Counted from the first letter of the stretch, positions 33,344 to 42,570 are shown. The stretch: DNA of 51,370 bases from Porphyromonas cangingivalis (GCA_945902955.1 CAMDNO010000009.1:1-51370), one strand, 5' to 3'. Notes: generated by a model from the letters alone, not told the origin. Translations and numbers: made by a program.

Positions 33344-34162
33344 ATGGTTAAAAGAATAAAGTTGATTATTGTTACTTGGTTGTTTATTAGTATTTGTATC
33401 CACGCCCAATCTTTCGAAATCGCTACTTTTAATATCCAAAATTTCGGGCAGAGCAAAATGGCGAAAACCGATGTAGTGGATACCTTAGCCATGATAGTGC
33501 GGCAATTTGATATTGTAGCGGTACAGGAAATATCAGATATTAGCAACCAAACGGCAGGTGCTTTCCTGAAAGTGGTCAATGCTAGCGGAGCGCGCTATAA
33601 ACTGAGTTGCAGTGAGCGTACAGGCGTGCAGCCCGACGACCGCAAAAGTGCCGAACAATATGCTTATTACTACGATAGCCGAACAGTAAAGCTTACTGAT
33701 GCTGCATTGTATAATGATGTAAACGATGATTTTCAGCGGGAGCCTTATATCGCTTCCTTTACCCGAAAGTCCGACAGTTTGACTTTTGTAGTTTGTACCA
33801 TACACACAGCACCCGTACAGGCTGTAAAAGAAATAGCTGCATTGGCCAAAGTGGCGAAGTGGATACCAACCCGTTTCCGAAATGCCAAGCGCATTATATT
33901 CTGTGGCGATTTCAATGCCTCGTGCGCGTATGCTTCGCCTGAAGCATTGCAGGCACTAGCTATTCACAAATCGCCTTATTACTGGGTAGTGCCCGACAAT
34001 GCCGATACCAACCTTGCGAACAGTGCCTGCGCCTACGACCGCTTTGTGGTAACTGAGAATCTTCGGTCGTACGTAGGAGGCTGGGAGGTGTACCGTGCTT
34101 TTAAGAGTAAAAAGGTTTCGGATCATTGGCCGGTGGTGTTGAAGTTAGAAATTAGAAGTTAG
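33344..34162 (+). CDS. Secreted endonuclease/exonuclease/phosphatase family protein
   Basis: 272 residues from ATG 33344, chosen because it gives a normal signal peptide (VKRIKLIIVTWLFISICIHA then QS). The EEP/DNase I-like motifs follow: FEIATFNIQNFG, IVAVQEISD (catalytic Glu), VCTIHTAPV (His), IIFCGDFNASC (Asp-x-Asn) and VSDHWPVVLK (Asp-His). Probably a periplasmic or extracellular nuclease or phosphodiesterase. Higher GC than the upstream block. A longer frame beginning at 33263 would start inside the RAYT gene and is rejected. Confidence 0.88.
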   Translation: MVKRIKLIIVTWLFISICIHAQSFEIATFNIQNFGQSKMAKTDVVDTLAMIVRQFDIVAVQEISDISNQTAGAFLKVVNASGARYKLSCSERTGVQPDDRKSAEQYAYYYDSRTVKLTDAALYNDVNDDFQREPYIASFTRKSDSLTFVVCTIHTAPVQAVKEIAALAKVAKWIPTRFRNAKRIIFCGDFNASCAYASPEALQALAIHKSPYYWVVPDNADTNLANSACAYDRFVVTENLRSYVGGWEVYRAFKSKKVSDHWPVVLKLEIRS

Positions 34163-34206
34163 AAGGTAAGAAAAAATAAGAAAATAGAAATTTAACCCAA
34201 TTATTT

Positions 34207-35271
34207 ATGGAGAAAAAAAGCGCCATTGCTTACAGGGATTTTGTACTTGAAGCCGAAAAGGCATTTAATCGTATTTATTTACAGGAAATTGAGTTAACAC
34301 CAGCCGAAATTCAGGAATTAAAAGAACAGTTCTCGACGCAGCAATTCGAAAAGATGTATGGTGATTTTATCAATGAACTATCTGACAACATTATAAAATA
34401 CAACGACATTGAATTTATCAAAGCATATCTGAAAAGTGTATTGAACTCAGTATGTGGGAGGCAGGCTGTTAAATCGGCTATGCCACAGCTTATTATTAGT
34501 TGTGATTTCGAAATTGAATTTTTACTTATGCTGTGGAAAACAGTGAACGAGGCTTATGATCTATTTAATTATTATTGCGAAAAAACAGGTAATTCGGGAT
34601 TATATATCCCATTGTACAGGCACCTTGATGATTTAAAGAAGGATAGATTGCAGGAAATAAAAGTTGAAGAAAATGAGGAAAGTGATGATGCAATCTTCAT
34701 TTTTAATCCTCTTTTCGATTTTAATAAGCTGAAATCTGAACTTGAAAACAGGGGCTTAACATCCGATGAGAAATATAATTTGGTAAACGACCGTTTGTAT
34801 GATTTTATGCAATGGCAAAAACAATATGATGTATACGAATCGTTCTATGTGACGTGGAACTCGTCCGATGATAGTAAGTACAAATATACCCGAGAATTTT
34901 ACCCACACTTCGAAAAACTCTGTAAGTTGGAAATTGAACGTTGGAAAAATGCAAGTCAGGGAGTGCAAAAAAATGATACGAAAAAAGTTGGGAAAAAGCA
35001 GCAAGTAACTTTCAAAATTGCTTCCAAACGCAAAACAGATGTTATTAAAATCCTTTCGGCAATGTATGATAGTAAAATGTTTGTCAATGCTGACGGACAA
35101 CCAGCCACCAACAAACAGGAATTAATGGAGGTATTTGGTGAATTTATTGGGGAAAATTTATCGGCTTACAGCACTATGTTGTCGCAAGCAAAGAACAATA
35201 ATCCTGATTTTTACCTGAAAATATTCGACGATTTGAAGCGTGCAGGTAGAGAATACTATGAAAAGGAGTAG
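34207..35271 (+). CDS. Unknown protein with RteC-like C-terminal region
   Basis: 354 residues, predicted soluble and helical. The C-terminal ~85 residues (TFKIASKRKTDVIKILSAMY; NADGQPATNKQELMEVFGEF; ENLSAYSTMLSQA) resemble the end of RteC, a regulator of Bacteroides mobile elements, with the K-T-D-V-I-x-I-L-x-A-M pattern. The N-terminal part, with an acidic EENEESDDAIFIFNPL segment, is not recognised. It ends with a good terminator and forms a single-gene unit. RteC-like assignment is tentative. Confidence 0.65.
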   Translation: MEKKSAIAYRDFVLEAEKAFNRIYLQEIELTPAEIQELKEQFSTQQFEKMYGDFINELSDNIIKYNDIEFIKAYLKSVLNSVCGRQAVKSAMPQLIISCDFEIEFLLMLWKTVNEAYDLFNYYCEKTGNSGLYIPLYRHLDDLKKDRLQEIKVEENEESDDAIFIFNPLFDFNKLKSELENRGLTSDEKYNLVNDRLYDFMQWQKQYDVYESFYVTWNSSDDSKYKYTREFYPHFEKLCKLEIERWKNASQGVQKNDTKKVGKKQQVTFKIASKRKTDVIKILSAMYDSKMFVNADGQPATNKQELMEVFGEFIGENLSAYSTMLSQAKNNNPDFYLKIFDDLKRAGREYYEKE

Positions 35272-35332
35272 AATTAGCCATACCTAACTTCGTAATTGGA
35301 AAAATATTTTAAAAAAAGATAAAAATAATTCG

Positions 35333-35370
35333 AACGCTAAATGACTGTAAAAAAGCATTTAGCGTTTTTT
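35333..35370 (+). terminator. Intrinsic terminator
   Basis: Stem AACGCTAAATG / CATTTAGCGTT (11 bp) with a 12-nt loop, followed by TTTT. Ends the gene at 34207. Confidence 0.85.
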
Positions 35371-35506
35371 GTGCAAAAAAAATGCCTCTCTGAAATTAGG
35401 TATCGAAATTAGGTAAATGATGGGGTGCGTACTATTTGTAAACTTTGCATCGTCAAACGCCACTGATTGTAGCATGTAGTTACAAAAGTTATAAACGTTT
35501 GCACCA

Positions 35507-36142
35507 ATGCCTATGGCACTCAGCCAAAACCCCATGACAGGCCAAATGACTGGATCGATGGCCAATTTTGTAACTTCCTCACGGAATGGACAAAACGAGA
35601 TCCGCAGTAAAGCGTTCAATCCGCGGAACGCAAACACCCCTGCTCAACAAATGCAGCGAGCGTGTTTTAAATTAGTCGCGGACGAGTATCAATCTTTTGG
35701 AGGTATTACCGACGAAGGTTTTCCTGAAAGGGAATCCGGCAAGTCGGGGTATAACCTCTTCGTGGCTGCCAATCTGCCTGCTGCCATTGATAAAAGCGGG
35801 GCAGAACCTGTAATTGACTACAGCAAGTTGACGGTGTCAGATGGTACATTGCCGCAGGTTGTGGTAACGGGTGGTTCGGTAACTGCTGCCGGTATAAGCA
35901 TTACCTACCAAACAAATGCAAAAATACCGAAAGTAAATGCCGACGATGTGGTGGTAGTAGTGGCAAAAACTAAGATTGGTGAATTGCTTTACGAAAAAGC
36001 AACCCGTACCAATGCCCTTAGTGCTACTATTTTGATTGACTACCCCGGCATAAAGGCAGCTGATGTAAAGTGTTGTTATCTGTTTGTATTGAGTGTCGAT
36101 GGTACTCGCGCTTCCAAATCGGTATACGTTCCGCTGGTGTAA
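35507..36142 (+). CDS. DUF6266 family protein
   Basis: 211 residues. The N-terminus NPMTGQMTGSMANFVTSSRN is the hallmark of DUF6266, widespread in Bacteroidota; the rest is beta-rich with Gly/Thr/Val (PQVVVTGGSVTAAG). No signal peptide. Function unknown; many genomes carry several copies, and here it stands alone between two terminators. The start could be the ATG at 35507 or at 35513 (M3). Confidence 0.82.
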   Translation: MPMALSQNPMTGQMTGSMANFVTSSRNGQNEIRSKAFNPRNANTPAQQMQRACFKLVADEYQSFGGITDEGFPERESGKSGYNLFVAANLPAAIDKSGAEPVIDYSKLTVSDGTLPQVVVTGGSVTAAGISITYQTNAKIPKVNADDVVVVVAKTKIGELLYEKATRTNALSATILIDYPGIKAADVKCCYLFVLSVDGTRASKSVYVPLV

Positions 36143-36153
36143 AACAGATTGTG

Positions 36154-36183
36154 TAGTTTAGTTTAGTTTAGTTTAGTTTAGTT
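36154..36183 (+). repeat. TAGTT pentanucleotide tract (6 units)
   Basis: Six perfect TAGTT units between the stop of the DUF6266 gene and its terminator; subject to slippage but outside any coding sequence. Confidence 0.85.
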
Positions 36184-36195
36184 TAACAACGAAAT

Positions 36196-36233
36196 CCCAT
36201 TGTAAGATAAAGTGCTTACAATGGGTTTTTTTT
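36196..36233 (+). terminator. Intrinsic terminator
   Basis: Stem CCCATTGTAAG / CTTACAATGGG (11 bp) with 8 T after it. Ends DUF6266 transcription. Confidence 0.9.
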
Positions 36234-36262
36234 AGTAGAAATAAAATAATTATTGGAAATCA

Positions 36263-36294
36263 TTTGCAATTCCGATAAATTTACGCTATTTTCG
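36263..36294 (+). promoter_or_regulatory. Probable promoter of xerC
   Basis: TTTG (36263-36266), 20 nt, TATTTTCG (36287-36294): one mismatch to TAnnTTTG. It lies inside the longer open frame that starts at 36253, so the true start must be downstream. Confidence 0.5.
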
Positions 36295-36315
36295 TTGCAC
36301 ATTATAAGTAGCACT

Positions 36316-37197
36316 ATGATAAACGAATTTCTGCAATATATACAGTACGAGAAGAACTACTCAGATCATACTGTTTTGTCGTACAAAAACGACTTGCTGC
36401 AATTTGTTGAATTTGCTGATTGTGAATTAAATACATTTAATCCTGCGGCTATTTCTGATACTATTATTCAACAATGGATATTGGCTTTGATGAATCAAAA
36501 GTCGAATGCTCGAACTATTTCACGGAAAATATCTACACTCCGATCGTTTTGGCATTTCTTGTTGGTGCGGGGTTTGGCCGAAAGAAACCCGACGTTAAAA
36601 ATCGTTTTGCCCAAAACAAACAAGCCACTTCCGGCGTTTTTTAAACAGAACGAAATGGAAAATGCACTTGATGACACTTTTTTGACAATTAACTTTGAGT
36701 CTGTACAGAAACATGCAATATTGGAACTGTTTTATCTAACCGGCATTCGTATTTCGGAACTCATTGGACTTAGAGACGTAGATATTGACTTCTCGAACAA
36801 AAGCATAAAAGTTACCGGCAAACGAAACAAACAACGTATTATTCCACTGAGTGACGATTTTTGTACTCAACTAAGAAACTATATGAATGTCAGAGATAGT
36901 TCTATAGAGAAAATCGACAGTTTTCTTTTTCTACTTCCAAGTGGAAAGAAAATGTACCCAAAATATGTGTATGCGTTAGTTCACAATAGTATGAAGGAAG
37001 TGAGCAGTCTGAAAAAGAATAGTCCACACGTATTACGCCACACATTTGCAACAGCATTATTAAACAACGGAGCTGATATTAATTCAGTAAAAGAGTTGTT
37101 AGGCCATAGTAGCCTTGCAGCTACGCAGGTGTACACACATACCAGCTTCGACGAATTACACAATATATATAATCATGCCCATCCAAGGGCTAACTAA
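36316..37197 (+). CDS. xerC: Tyrosine recombinase XerC/D family
   Basis: 293 residues from ATG 36316 (the upstream frame to 36253 overlaps the promoter). N-terminal SAM-like domain begins INEFLQYIQYEKNYSDHTVL. The catalytic set is complete: R145 (GIRISEL), K169 (TGKRNK), H238-x-x-R241 (HVLRHTFA), H264 (LGHSS) and nucleophile Y273 (TQVYTHT). Resolves chromosome dimers at dif with its partner. It is directly followed by hpf, a typical Bacteroidota gene order, so it belongs to the core and not to the island. XerC against XerD cannot be fully settled from one copy. Confidence 0.85.
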   Translation: MINEFLQYIQYEKNYSDHTVLSYKNDLLQFVEFADCELNTFNPAAISDTIIQQWILALMNQKSNARTISRKISTLRSFWHFLLVRGLAERNPTLKIVLPKTNKPLPAFFKQNEMENALDDTFLTINFESVQKHAILELFYLTGIRISELIGLRDVDIDFSNKSIKVTGKRNKQRIIPLSDDFCTQLRNYMNVRDSSIEKIDSFLFLLPSGKKMYPKYVYALVHNSMKEVSSLKKNSPHVLRHTFATALLNNGADINSVKELLGHSSLAATQVYTHTSFDELHNIYNHAHPRAN

Positions 37198-37211
37198 AAA
37201 AGGAGGTATTT

Positions 37212-37511
37212 ATGAAACTGAGAATTCAATCCATCAATTTTGATGCAACAGCAACGCTTGAGTCTTACATTACAAAGAAAGTATCAAAATTAGAAAAATT
37301 TTTTGACGAAATTAGTAATATCGAAGTATATTTAAAAGTTATAAGGCCGGAAACAGCAACTAACAAGGAAGCTGAAATAAAAATTGCAGCTCCCAATGTC
37401 GATTTTTTTGCATCCAAAACCTGCGACACTTTCGAAGAGGCCGTTGATCTTACCCTTGATGCACTTGAGCGACAAATTAAGAAATACAAGGAAAAATCAC
37501 CAAAGAAATAA
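37212..37511 (+). CDS. hpf: Ribosome hibernation-promoting factor (HPF/RaiA family)
   Basis: 99 residues, short form. Starts after a good Shine-Dalgarno (AAAGGAGGT), rare in this window. Motifs: KLRIQSINFDATATLESYI, EVYLKVIRPE and EEAVDLTLDALERQIKK. Binds the 30S decoding region to make ribosomes dormant in slow growth. 14 bp after xerC and likely co-transcribed with it. Confidence 0.92.
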   Translation: MKLRIQSINFDATATLESYITKKVSKLEKFFDEISNIEVYLKVIRPETATNKEAEIKIAAPNVDFFASKTCDTFEEAVDLTLDALERQIKKYKEKSPKK

Positions 37512-37528
37512 AATAATAAAAGAAATGT

Positions 37529-37558
37529 TTTGTAGTCCGAAATAATTTCGTACATTTG
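37529..37558 (+). promoter_or_regulatory. Promoter of the tRNA-tuf operon
   Basis: TTTG (37529-37532), 18 nt, TACATTTG (37551-37558). Predicted start near 37564, inside the next hairpin. Confidence 0.65.
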
Positions 37559-37560
37559 CA

Positions 37561-37594
37561 AGCCGTTTGAATAGCAATATTCAAACGGCTTTTT
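37561..37594 (+). terminator. hpf terminator overlapping tRNA-operon start
   Basis: AGCCGTTTGAAT / ATTCAAACGGCT stem followed by TTTT. Terminates transcripts coming from hpf; a transcript begun at the promoter just upstream would lack the first bases of the stem. Confidence 0.75.
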
Positions 37595-37626
37595 AAACGG
37601 CTAAAGTATCTATGATACAAGCAATT

Positions 37627-37700
37627 GCCTCTTTAGCTCAGTTGGCCAGAGCACGTGATTTGTAATCTCGGGGTCGTTGGTTCGAATCCGACAAGAGGCT
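37627..37700 (+). tRNA. tRNA-Thr (anticodon TGT)
   Basis: 74 nt; acceptor GCCTCTT / AAGAGGC, T-loop GTTCGAATC, anticodon TGT at 37661-37663 in loop TTTGTAA. One T-T mismatch in the anticodon stem. Confidence 0.95.
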
Positions 37701-37719
37701 CAAAACGATAAAAATAGAA

Positions 37720-37741
37720 CCCCAAAGCCCCAAAAGGGGAG
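37720..37741. repeat. CCCC..GGGG element (copy 1)
   Basis: CCCCAAAGCCCCAAAAGGGG; near-complement of 37812-37833. Intergenic hairpin between tRNA-Thr and tRNA-Tyr. Confidence 0.55.
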
Positions 37742-37811
37742 TGAATTTGGGTTAAAAATAAGTATTGGCGTATATTTATTTTAGTTTTTTATCAAAATAC
37801 TTTGTTGCTTT

Positions 37812-37833
37812 CTCCCCTTTGGGGGTTGGGGGC
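37812..37833. repeat. CCCC..GGGG element (copy 2, inverted)
   Basis: CTCCCCTTTGGGGGTTGGGG, opposite orientation to copy 1, 12 bp before tRNA-Tyr. The pair could form a long-range hairpin. Confidence 0.55.
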
Positions 37834-37844
37834 TAATAATTTTT

Positions 37845-37927
37845 GGGTAGTTACCAAAGTGGCCAACTGGGGCTGACTGTAACTCAGCTGTCTTTCGACT
37901 TCGGAGGTTCGAATCCTTCACTGCCCA
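37845..37927 (+). tRNA. tRNA-Tyr (anticodon GTA)
   Basis: 83 nt with long variable arm; acceptor GGGTAGT / ACTGCCC (one G-U), loop CTGTAAC with GTA, T-loop GTTCGAATC. Confidence 0.94.
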
Positions 37928-37932
37928 CTATA

Positions 37933-38020
37933 CGATGAGATGATGAGTTGATATGATGATGTGATGATAAAATTCCTAATTAATTATCACATTTACACAT
38001 TATCACATTATCACATCAAA
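37933..38020. repeat. Low-complexity inverted region between tRNAs
   Basis: GATGATG-rich half followed by TTATCACATT-rich half; GTGATGATAA pairs with TTATCACATT-type units. No gene; possibly slippage-derived. Confidence 0.5.
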
Positions 38021-38022
38021 TT

Positions 38023-38095
38023 GCGAAAGTAGCTCAGTTGATAGAGCATTAGCCTTCCAAGCTGAGGGTCGCGGGTTTGAGTCCCGTCTTTCGCT
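38023..38095 (+). tRNA. tRNA-Gly (anticodon TCC)
   Basis: 73 nt; acceptor GCGAAAG / CTTTCGC, anticodon loop CTTCCAA, T-loop GTTTGAGTC. Confidence 0.94.
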
Positions 38096-38153
38096 CTCTG
38101 AAAAGAGAGAATTTTTTTATTTTTAATGATAATAGAATTTTGCTCTTTTTATT

Positions 38154-38225
<72 letters not shown>

Positions 38226-38281
38226 CAAATTAGTAAGCTTTTATAAAACATATAATTAATTTTTAAAATAATCTTTGAGTT

Positions 38282-39469
38282 ATGGCAAAAGAAAAATTTG
38301 ACAGGTCGAAACCTCACGTAAACGTAGGTACCATTGGTCACGTAGACCATGGTAAAACAACTTTGACCGCTGCTATTACAACAGTATTAGCAAAAAAAGG
38401 ACTTTCTGAATTGCGTTCATTCGATTCTATCGATAATGCACCAGAAGAAAAAGAGCGTGGTATCACTATCAACACTGCCCACGTTGAATATCAAACAGCC
38501 TTGCGTCACTATGCGCACGTTGACTGTCCGGGTCACGCTGACTACGTTAAAAACATGGTAACGGGTGCTGCTCAAATGGATGGTGCTATCATTGTAGTTG
38601 CTGCTACTGATGGTCCAATGCCACAAACACGCGAACACATTCTGTTAGCTCGTCAGGTAAACGTTCCTCGTTTGGTTATTTTTATGAACAAATGTGATCA
38701 GGTTGACGACGAAGAAATGTTGGAATTGGTAGAAATGGAAATGCGTGAATTGCTTTCATTCTACGATTTTGATGGTGACAATACTCCTGTAATACGTGGT
38801 TCAGCTCTTGGTGGATTGAATGGTGTACAAGAATGGGAAGATAAAATCATGGAATTGATGGATGCTGTTGATACTTGGATTGAATTGCCAGTACGTGATG
38901 TTGATAAACCATTTTTGATGCCAGTTGAAGACGTATTCTCGATTACAGGTCGTGGTACTGTTGCTACAGGACGTATCGAAACAGGTAAAATTAAAACAGG
39001 TGAAGAAGTTCAAATCATTGGATTAGGCTCAACAGCTCTTAAATCTGTAGTTACAGGTGTTGAAATGTTCCGCAAAATTTTGGATGATGGACAAGCTGGT
39101 GATAACGTAGGTTTATTGCTTCGTGGTATCGATAAAGAAAGTATCAAACGTGGTATGGTTATTACCCACCCGGGAAAAGTAACTCCTCACACTACTTTCA
39201 AAGCAGCTGCTTATATCTTGAAAAAAGAAGAAGGTGGTCGTCATACTCCATTCCACAACCGTTATCGTCCACAGTTCTACATCCGTACATTGGATGTAAC
39301 AGGTGAAATTACTTTACCTGAAGGAACTGAAATGGTAATGCCAGGTGATAACTTGGAATTGACAGTAACATTAATTTACCCAGTAGCTTGTAACGTAGGT
39401 TTACGTTTTGCTATCCGCGAAGGTGGACGTACAGTAGGTTCGGGTCAGATTACTGAATTGTTAGACTAA
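38282..39469 (+). CDS. tuf: Elongation factor Tu
   Basis: 395 residues, full length. GTPase motifs: GHVDHGKTT (P-loop), RGITI (switch I), DCPGHADY (switch II), NKCDQ and SALGG-type base motifs, followed by domains 2 and 3 ([39 protein letters not shown]). Delivers aminoacyl-tRNA to the ribosome. Only copy in the window, placed in the conserved tRNA-tuf-secE-nusG order. Codon use is strongly biased as expected for a highly expressed gene. Confidence 0.98.
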   Translation: MAKEKFDRSKPHVNVGTIGHVDHGKTTLTAAITTVLAKKGLSELRSFDSIDNAPEEKERGITINTAHVEYQTALRHYAHVDCPGHADYVKNMVTGAAQMDGAIIVVAATDGPMPQTREHILLARQVNVPRLVIFMNKCDQVDDEEMLELVEMEMRELLSFYDFDGDNTPVIRGSALGGLNGVQEWEDKIMELMDAVDTWIELPVRDVDKPFLMPVEDVFSITGRGTVATGRIETGKIKTGEEVQIIGLGSTALKSVVTGVEMFRKILDDGQAGDNVGLLLRGIDKESIKRGMVITHPGKVTPHTTFKAAAYILKKEEGGRHTPFHNRYRPQFYIRTLDVTGEITLPEGTEMVMPGDNLELTVTLIYPVACNVGLRFAIREGGRTVGSGQITELLD

Positions 39470-39477
39470 GACCTTTA

Positions 39478-39539
39478 TTCCCCTAAAGGGAACAAAAATA
39501 AAAACAAAGCCCTCAACTCCCCTTTAGGGGTTGGGGGTC
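39478..39539. repeat. tuf terminator-like hairpin plus CCCC..GGGG element
   Basis: TTCCCCTAAAGGGAA (39478-39492) is a hairpin right after tuf. CAACTCCCCTTTAGGGGTTG (39514-39533) belongs to the same element family as 37720 and 37812. Confidence 0.5.
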
Positions 39540-39543
39540 ATAC

Positions 39544-39616
39544 ACGGGCGTAGCTCAGTTGGTAGAGCACTGGTCTCCAAAACCAGGTGTCGGGAGTTCG
39601 AGCCTCTCTGCCCGTG
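39544..39616 (+). tRNA. tRNA-Trp (anticodon CCA)
   Basis: 73 nt; acceptor ACGGGCG / TGCCCGT (terminal G-U), anticodon loop TCTCCAAAA with CCA, T-loop GTTCGAGCC. Lies between tuf and secE as in many Bacteroidota. Confidence 0.95.
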
Positions 39617-39636
39617 CTTATTCTATTTTAATAAAT

Positions 39637-39828
39637 ATGAAGATAATAAACTATATCAAAGAGTCTTATTCAGAACTTGTCCAAAAAGTTTCGTGGCCAT
39701 CACGTGCCGAACTTACGAATAGTGCTGTGATAGTATTGATAGCTTCCATCATACTTGCACTGTTAGTTTGGGTTATGGACTTAGGTTTTGAAAAGATCAT
39801 GACAATTATCTACGATTCACTGTCGTAA
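39637..39828 (+). CDS. secE: Preprotein translocase subunit SecE
   Basis: 63 residues from ATG 39637; longer frames run back into tRNA-Trp and are rejected. Contains the SecE signature ELVQKVSWPSRAEL and one transmembrane helix (NSAVIVLIASIILALLVWVM). Essential clamp of the SecYEG channel. 23 bp before nusG. Confidence 0.95.
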   Translation: MKIINYIKESYSELVQKVSWPSRAELTNSAVIVLIASIILALLVWVMDLGFEKIMTIIYDSLS

Positions 39829-39851
39829 ATTTTTAACAAGGAGGAACAAAA

Positions 39852-40400
39852 GTGTCAGAGACAACAAATTTTAAATGGTATGTTCTCCGCGCCATTAGTG
39901 GTAAGGAGGCAAAAGTAAAAGAGTATATTGAGGCAGAAATGAAAAATTCTGATCTTAGTGAATATGTTGCTCAGGTATTAATTCCAACCGAAAAAGTTTA
40001 TCAGATTCGTAACGGCAAAAAAATTACGAAAGAACGTAGTTGTATGCCGGGATATATCTTGATTGAGGCTAATCTGATTGGTGAAATCCCTCATCGTCTT
40101 CGCAATACACCGAATGTAATCGGCTTCCTGCAAGAAAAAAGTCAAACTCCCATACCTGTTCGTCAATCAGAGGTGAATAGGATATTAGGTAGTGTGGACG
40201 ACATGCAAGAAGTTGGTGAAGAAATGCTTACCCCATATATTGTGGGTGAAAGTGTGAAAGTGATTTCAGGTCCGTTTTCGGGCTTGAGCGGTATCATTGA
40301 GGAGGTACATCCAGATAAGAAGAAGCTTAAAGTTATGGTTTTGATATTCGGACGGAAAACACCGCTCGAATTATCGTTTACGCAAGTAGAAAAGGAATAG
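39852..40400 (+). CDS. nusG: Transcription antitermination factor NusG
   Basis: 182 residues, GTG start placed by the AAGGAGG 8 bp upstream. N-terminal NGN domain (KWYVLRAISGKEAKVKEYIE; SCMPGYILIEA) and C-terminal KOW motif (GESVKVISGPFSGLSGIIEE). Couples RNA polymerase to ribosomes and Rho. Co-transcribed with secE and the ribosomal genes. Confidence 0.97.
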   Translation: MSETTNFKWYVLRAISGKEAKVKEYIEAEMKNSDLSEYVAQVLIPTEKVYQIRNGKKITKERSCMPGYILIEANLIGEIPHRLRNTPNVIGFLQEKSQTPIPVRQSEVNRILGSVDDMQEVGEEMLTPYIVGESVKVISGPFSGLSGIIEEVHPDKKKLKVMVLIFGRKTPLELSFTQVEKE

Positions 40401-40457
40401 TTTTAGGTACGTTACATACCATTTCTATTTCAAAAAAACAACAAAAAAAAGATTATT

Positions 40458-40901
40458 ATGGCTAAAGAAATTGCTGGACTTATTAAATTACAGATTAAAG
40501 GAGGGGCTGCAAATCCATCTCCCCCTGTAGGCCCTGCATTGGGTTCGAAAGGGATCAACATTATGGAGTTTTGCAAACAATTCAATGCCAGAACCCAGGA
40601 TAAACCGGGCAAAATTTTACCTGTTGTTATCACCTACTATTCAGATAAATCGTTCGACTTTGTTGTCAAAACACCACCCGTAGCAATTCAATTATTGGAA
40701 GCTACAAAATTAAAAAGTGGATCGGCTGAACCAAATCGCAAAAAAGTGGCAGAAATCACTTGGGTGCAGGTACAGCAGATAGCAACCGACAAAATGGTCG
40801 ATTTGAATTGTTTTGAATTAGAGGCTGCCATGAAAATGGTTGCCGGTACAGCGAGAAGTATGGGTATTACCGTAAAAGGTAGTTTTTCAATTAACAATTA
40901 A
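40458..40901 (+). CDS. rplK: 50S ribosomal protein L11
   Basis: 147 residues. [20 protein letters not shown] start, [29 protein letters not shown] and the C-terminal [12 protein letters not shown]. Part of the GTPase-associated centre with 23S rRNA. Followed by rplA after 14 bp. Confidence 0.98.
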   Translation: MAKEIAGLIKLQIKGGAANPSPPVGPALGSKGINIMEFCKQFNARTQDKPGKILPVVITYYSDKSFDFVVKTPPVAIQLLEATKLKSGSAEPNRKKVAEITWVQVQQIATDKMVDLNCFELEAAMKMVAGTARSMGITVKGSFSINN

Positions 40902-40915
40902 ACTTCAATTAAAAA

Positions 40916-41611
40916 ATGAGTAAACTGACAAAAAAACAAAAGTTGGCTTTAGAAAAGATTGAAGCAGGAAAAGCCTATACACTAAAGGAAGCAACTACAT
41001 TAGTAAAAGAGATTACTACTACTAAGTTCGATGCTTCTGTCGATATCGATGTACGATTAGGTGTTGACCCACGTAAAGCCAATCAAATGGTTCGCGGCGT
41101 AGTGTCGCTACCAAATGGAACCGGAAAACAAGTGAGGGTTCTTGCATTATGTACTCCCGATCAAGAAGCAGCTGCTAAAGAAGCAGGAGCTGACTTTGTA
41201 GGACTCGATGAATATATCGATAAAATTAAAGGAGGTTGGACAGATGTTGATGTTATCATCACAATGCCTGCTATCATGGGTAAATTGGGCGCTTTAGGTC
41301 GTGTACTCGGTCCTCGTGGATTGATGCCAAATCCTAAAAGTGGTACTGTTACAAACGAAGTAGGTAAAGCTGTTAAAGAAGTAAAACAAGGGAAAATCGA
41401 CTTTAAAGTTGATAAATATGGTATTGTACACACATCGGTAGGGAAAGTATCTTTCACTCCTGAAATGTTAATTCAAAATGCCAAAGAATTTGTGAATACT
41501 TTGATGAAGCTAAAACCAACTTCTGCTAAAGGTACTTATGTTAAGAGCATTTATCTTTCGAGCACCATGAGTGCGGGTATTAAAATCGACCCAAAATCAA
41601 TTGAAGAATAA
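40916..41611 (+). CDS. rplA: 50S ribosomal protein L1
   Basis: 231 residues; signature [20 protein letters not shown] is intact, with [20 protein letters not shown] upstream. L1-stalk protein and known translational repressor of its own mRNA in other bacteria; no separate L1 site could be identified here. Confidence 0.98.
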   Translation: MSKLTKKQKLALEKIEAGKAYTLKEATTLVKEITTTKFDASVDIDVRLGVDPRKANQMVRGVVSLPNGTGKQVRVLALCTPDQEAAAKEAGADFVGLDEYIDKIKGGWTDVDVIITMPAIMGKLGALGRVLGPRGLMPNPKSGTVTNEVGKAVKEVKQGKIDFKVDKYGIVHTSVGKVSFTPEMLIQNAKEFVNTLMKLKPTSAKGTYVKSIYLSSTMSAGIKIDPKSIEE

Positions 41612-41622
41612 AATTAACAATT

Positions 41623-42144
41623 ATGAAAAAGGAAGATAAAAGCGCTATTATAAAACAACTTGAGTCAACTATCAATGAGTATGCTCACTTCTATTTAGCT
41701 GATATTGGCGGTTTAAACGCTGCTGAAACAAGCGAATTACGTCGTGTGTGTTACAAACAAGATATTAAACTTGTTGTTGTAAAAAACACATTGCTTCAAA
41801 AAGCTCTCGAAAGTTCTTCTGTAGATTTCACTGAAATTTACGGTTCGTTAACCGGAGCAACATCGATGTTGCTTTCGAATATAGGTAATGCACCTGCTTT
41901 GCTGATAAAAGATTTCAGTAAATTAAGCAAAAGTAAAAAACCTGTATTGAAAGCTGCTTATGTAGAAGAAAGTTTCTATATTGGCGAAAATCAACTCGAT
42001 GCTTTGATAAGCATAAAGAGCAAGAACGTATTAATTGGCGAGCTTATTGGCTTATTGCAATCGCCAGCTAAGAATGTGGTGTCCGCACTCCAATCAGGAG
42101 GAACAACTATCCACGGCGTGTTAAAAACATTGTCGGAGAGATAA
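41623..42144 (+). CDS. rplJ: 50S ribosomal protein L10
   Basis: 173 residues, 11 bp after rplA, so without the long leader that precedes rplJ in enterobacteria. N-terminal domain KEDKSAIIKQLESTINEYAH, then LRRVCYKQ and VVVKNTLLQKAL; C-terminal helix binds L12 dimers. Forms the ribosomal stalk base. Confidence 0.96.
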   Translation: MKKEDKSAIIKQLESTINEYAHFYLADIGGLNAAETSELRRVCYKQDIKLVVVKNTLLQKALESSSVDFTEIYGSLTGATSMLLSNIGNAPALLIKDFSKLSKSKKPVLKAAYVEESFYIGENQLDALISIKSKNVLIGELIGLLQSPAKNVVSALQSGGTTIHGVLKTLSER

Positions 42145-42192
42145 TTCAACAAAAATAAATTAAAAAAACAAATTTCATAAAATAAAAGTAAA

Positions 42193-42570
42193 ATGGCAGA
42201 TTTGAAAGCTTTTGCAGAACAATTGGTTAACTTAACAGTTAAGGAAGTAAATGAGTTAGCTCAAATTTTGAAAGACGAATATGGTATTGAACCAGCTGCT
42301 GCAGCCGTTGCTGTTGCCGCAGGTCCTGCCGCAGCTGCTGCTGAAGTAGTTGAAGAAAAAACTTCTTTCGATGTAATATTGAAAGCAGCAGGTGCTAATA
42401 AATTAGCAATCGTTAAAATGGTAAAAGAATTAACAGGACTTGGCTTGAAAGAAGCTAAAGATTTAGTAGATTCTGCACCTTCGGCTATTAAAGAAGGTGT
42501 AACAAAAGACGAAGCTGAAGCCCTCAAAAAATCGTTGACAGAAGGCGGAGCTGAAGTTGAACTTAAATAA
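42193..42570 (+). CDS. rplL: 50S ribosomal protein L7/L12
   Basis: 125 residues. N-terminal dimerisation part, Ala-rich hinge ([16 protein letters not shown]) and conserved C-terminus ([34 protein letters not shown]). Recruits translation factors. Confidence 0.97.
   Translation: MADLKAFAEQLVNLTVKEVNELAQILKDEYGIEPAAAAVAVAAGPAAAAAEVVEEKTSFDVILKAAGANKLAIVKMVKELTGLGLKEAKDLVDSAPSAIKEGVTKDEAEALKKSLTEGGAEVELK

Noticed and set aside
36253-36315. Longer XerC start
   Set aside because: It overlaps the probable promoter; the family starts with the INEFLQYIQYEKN segment.
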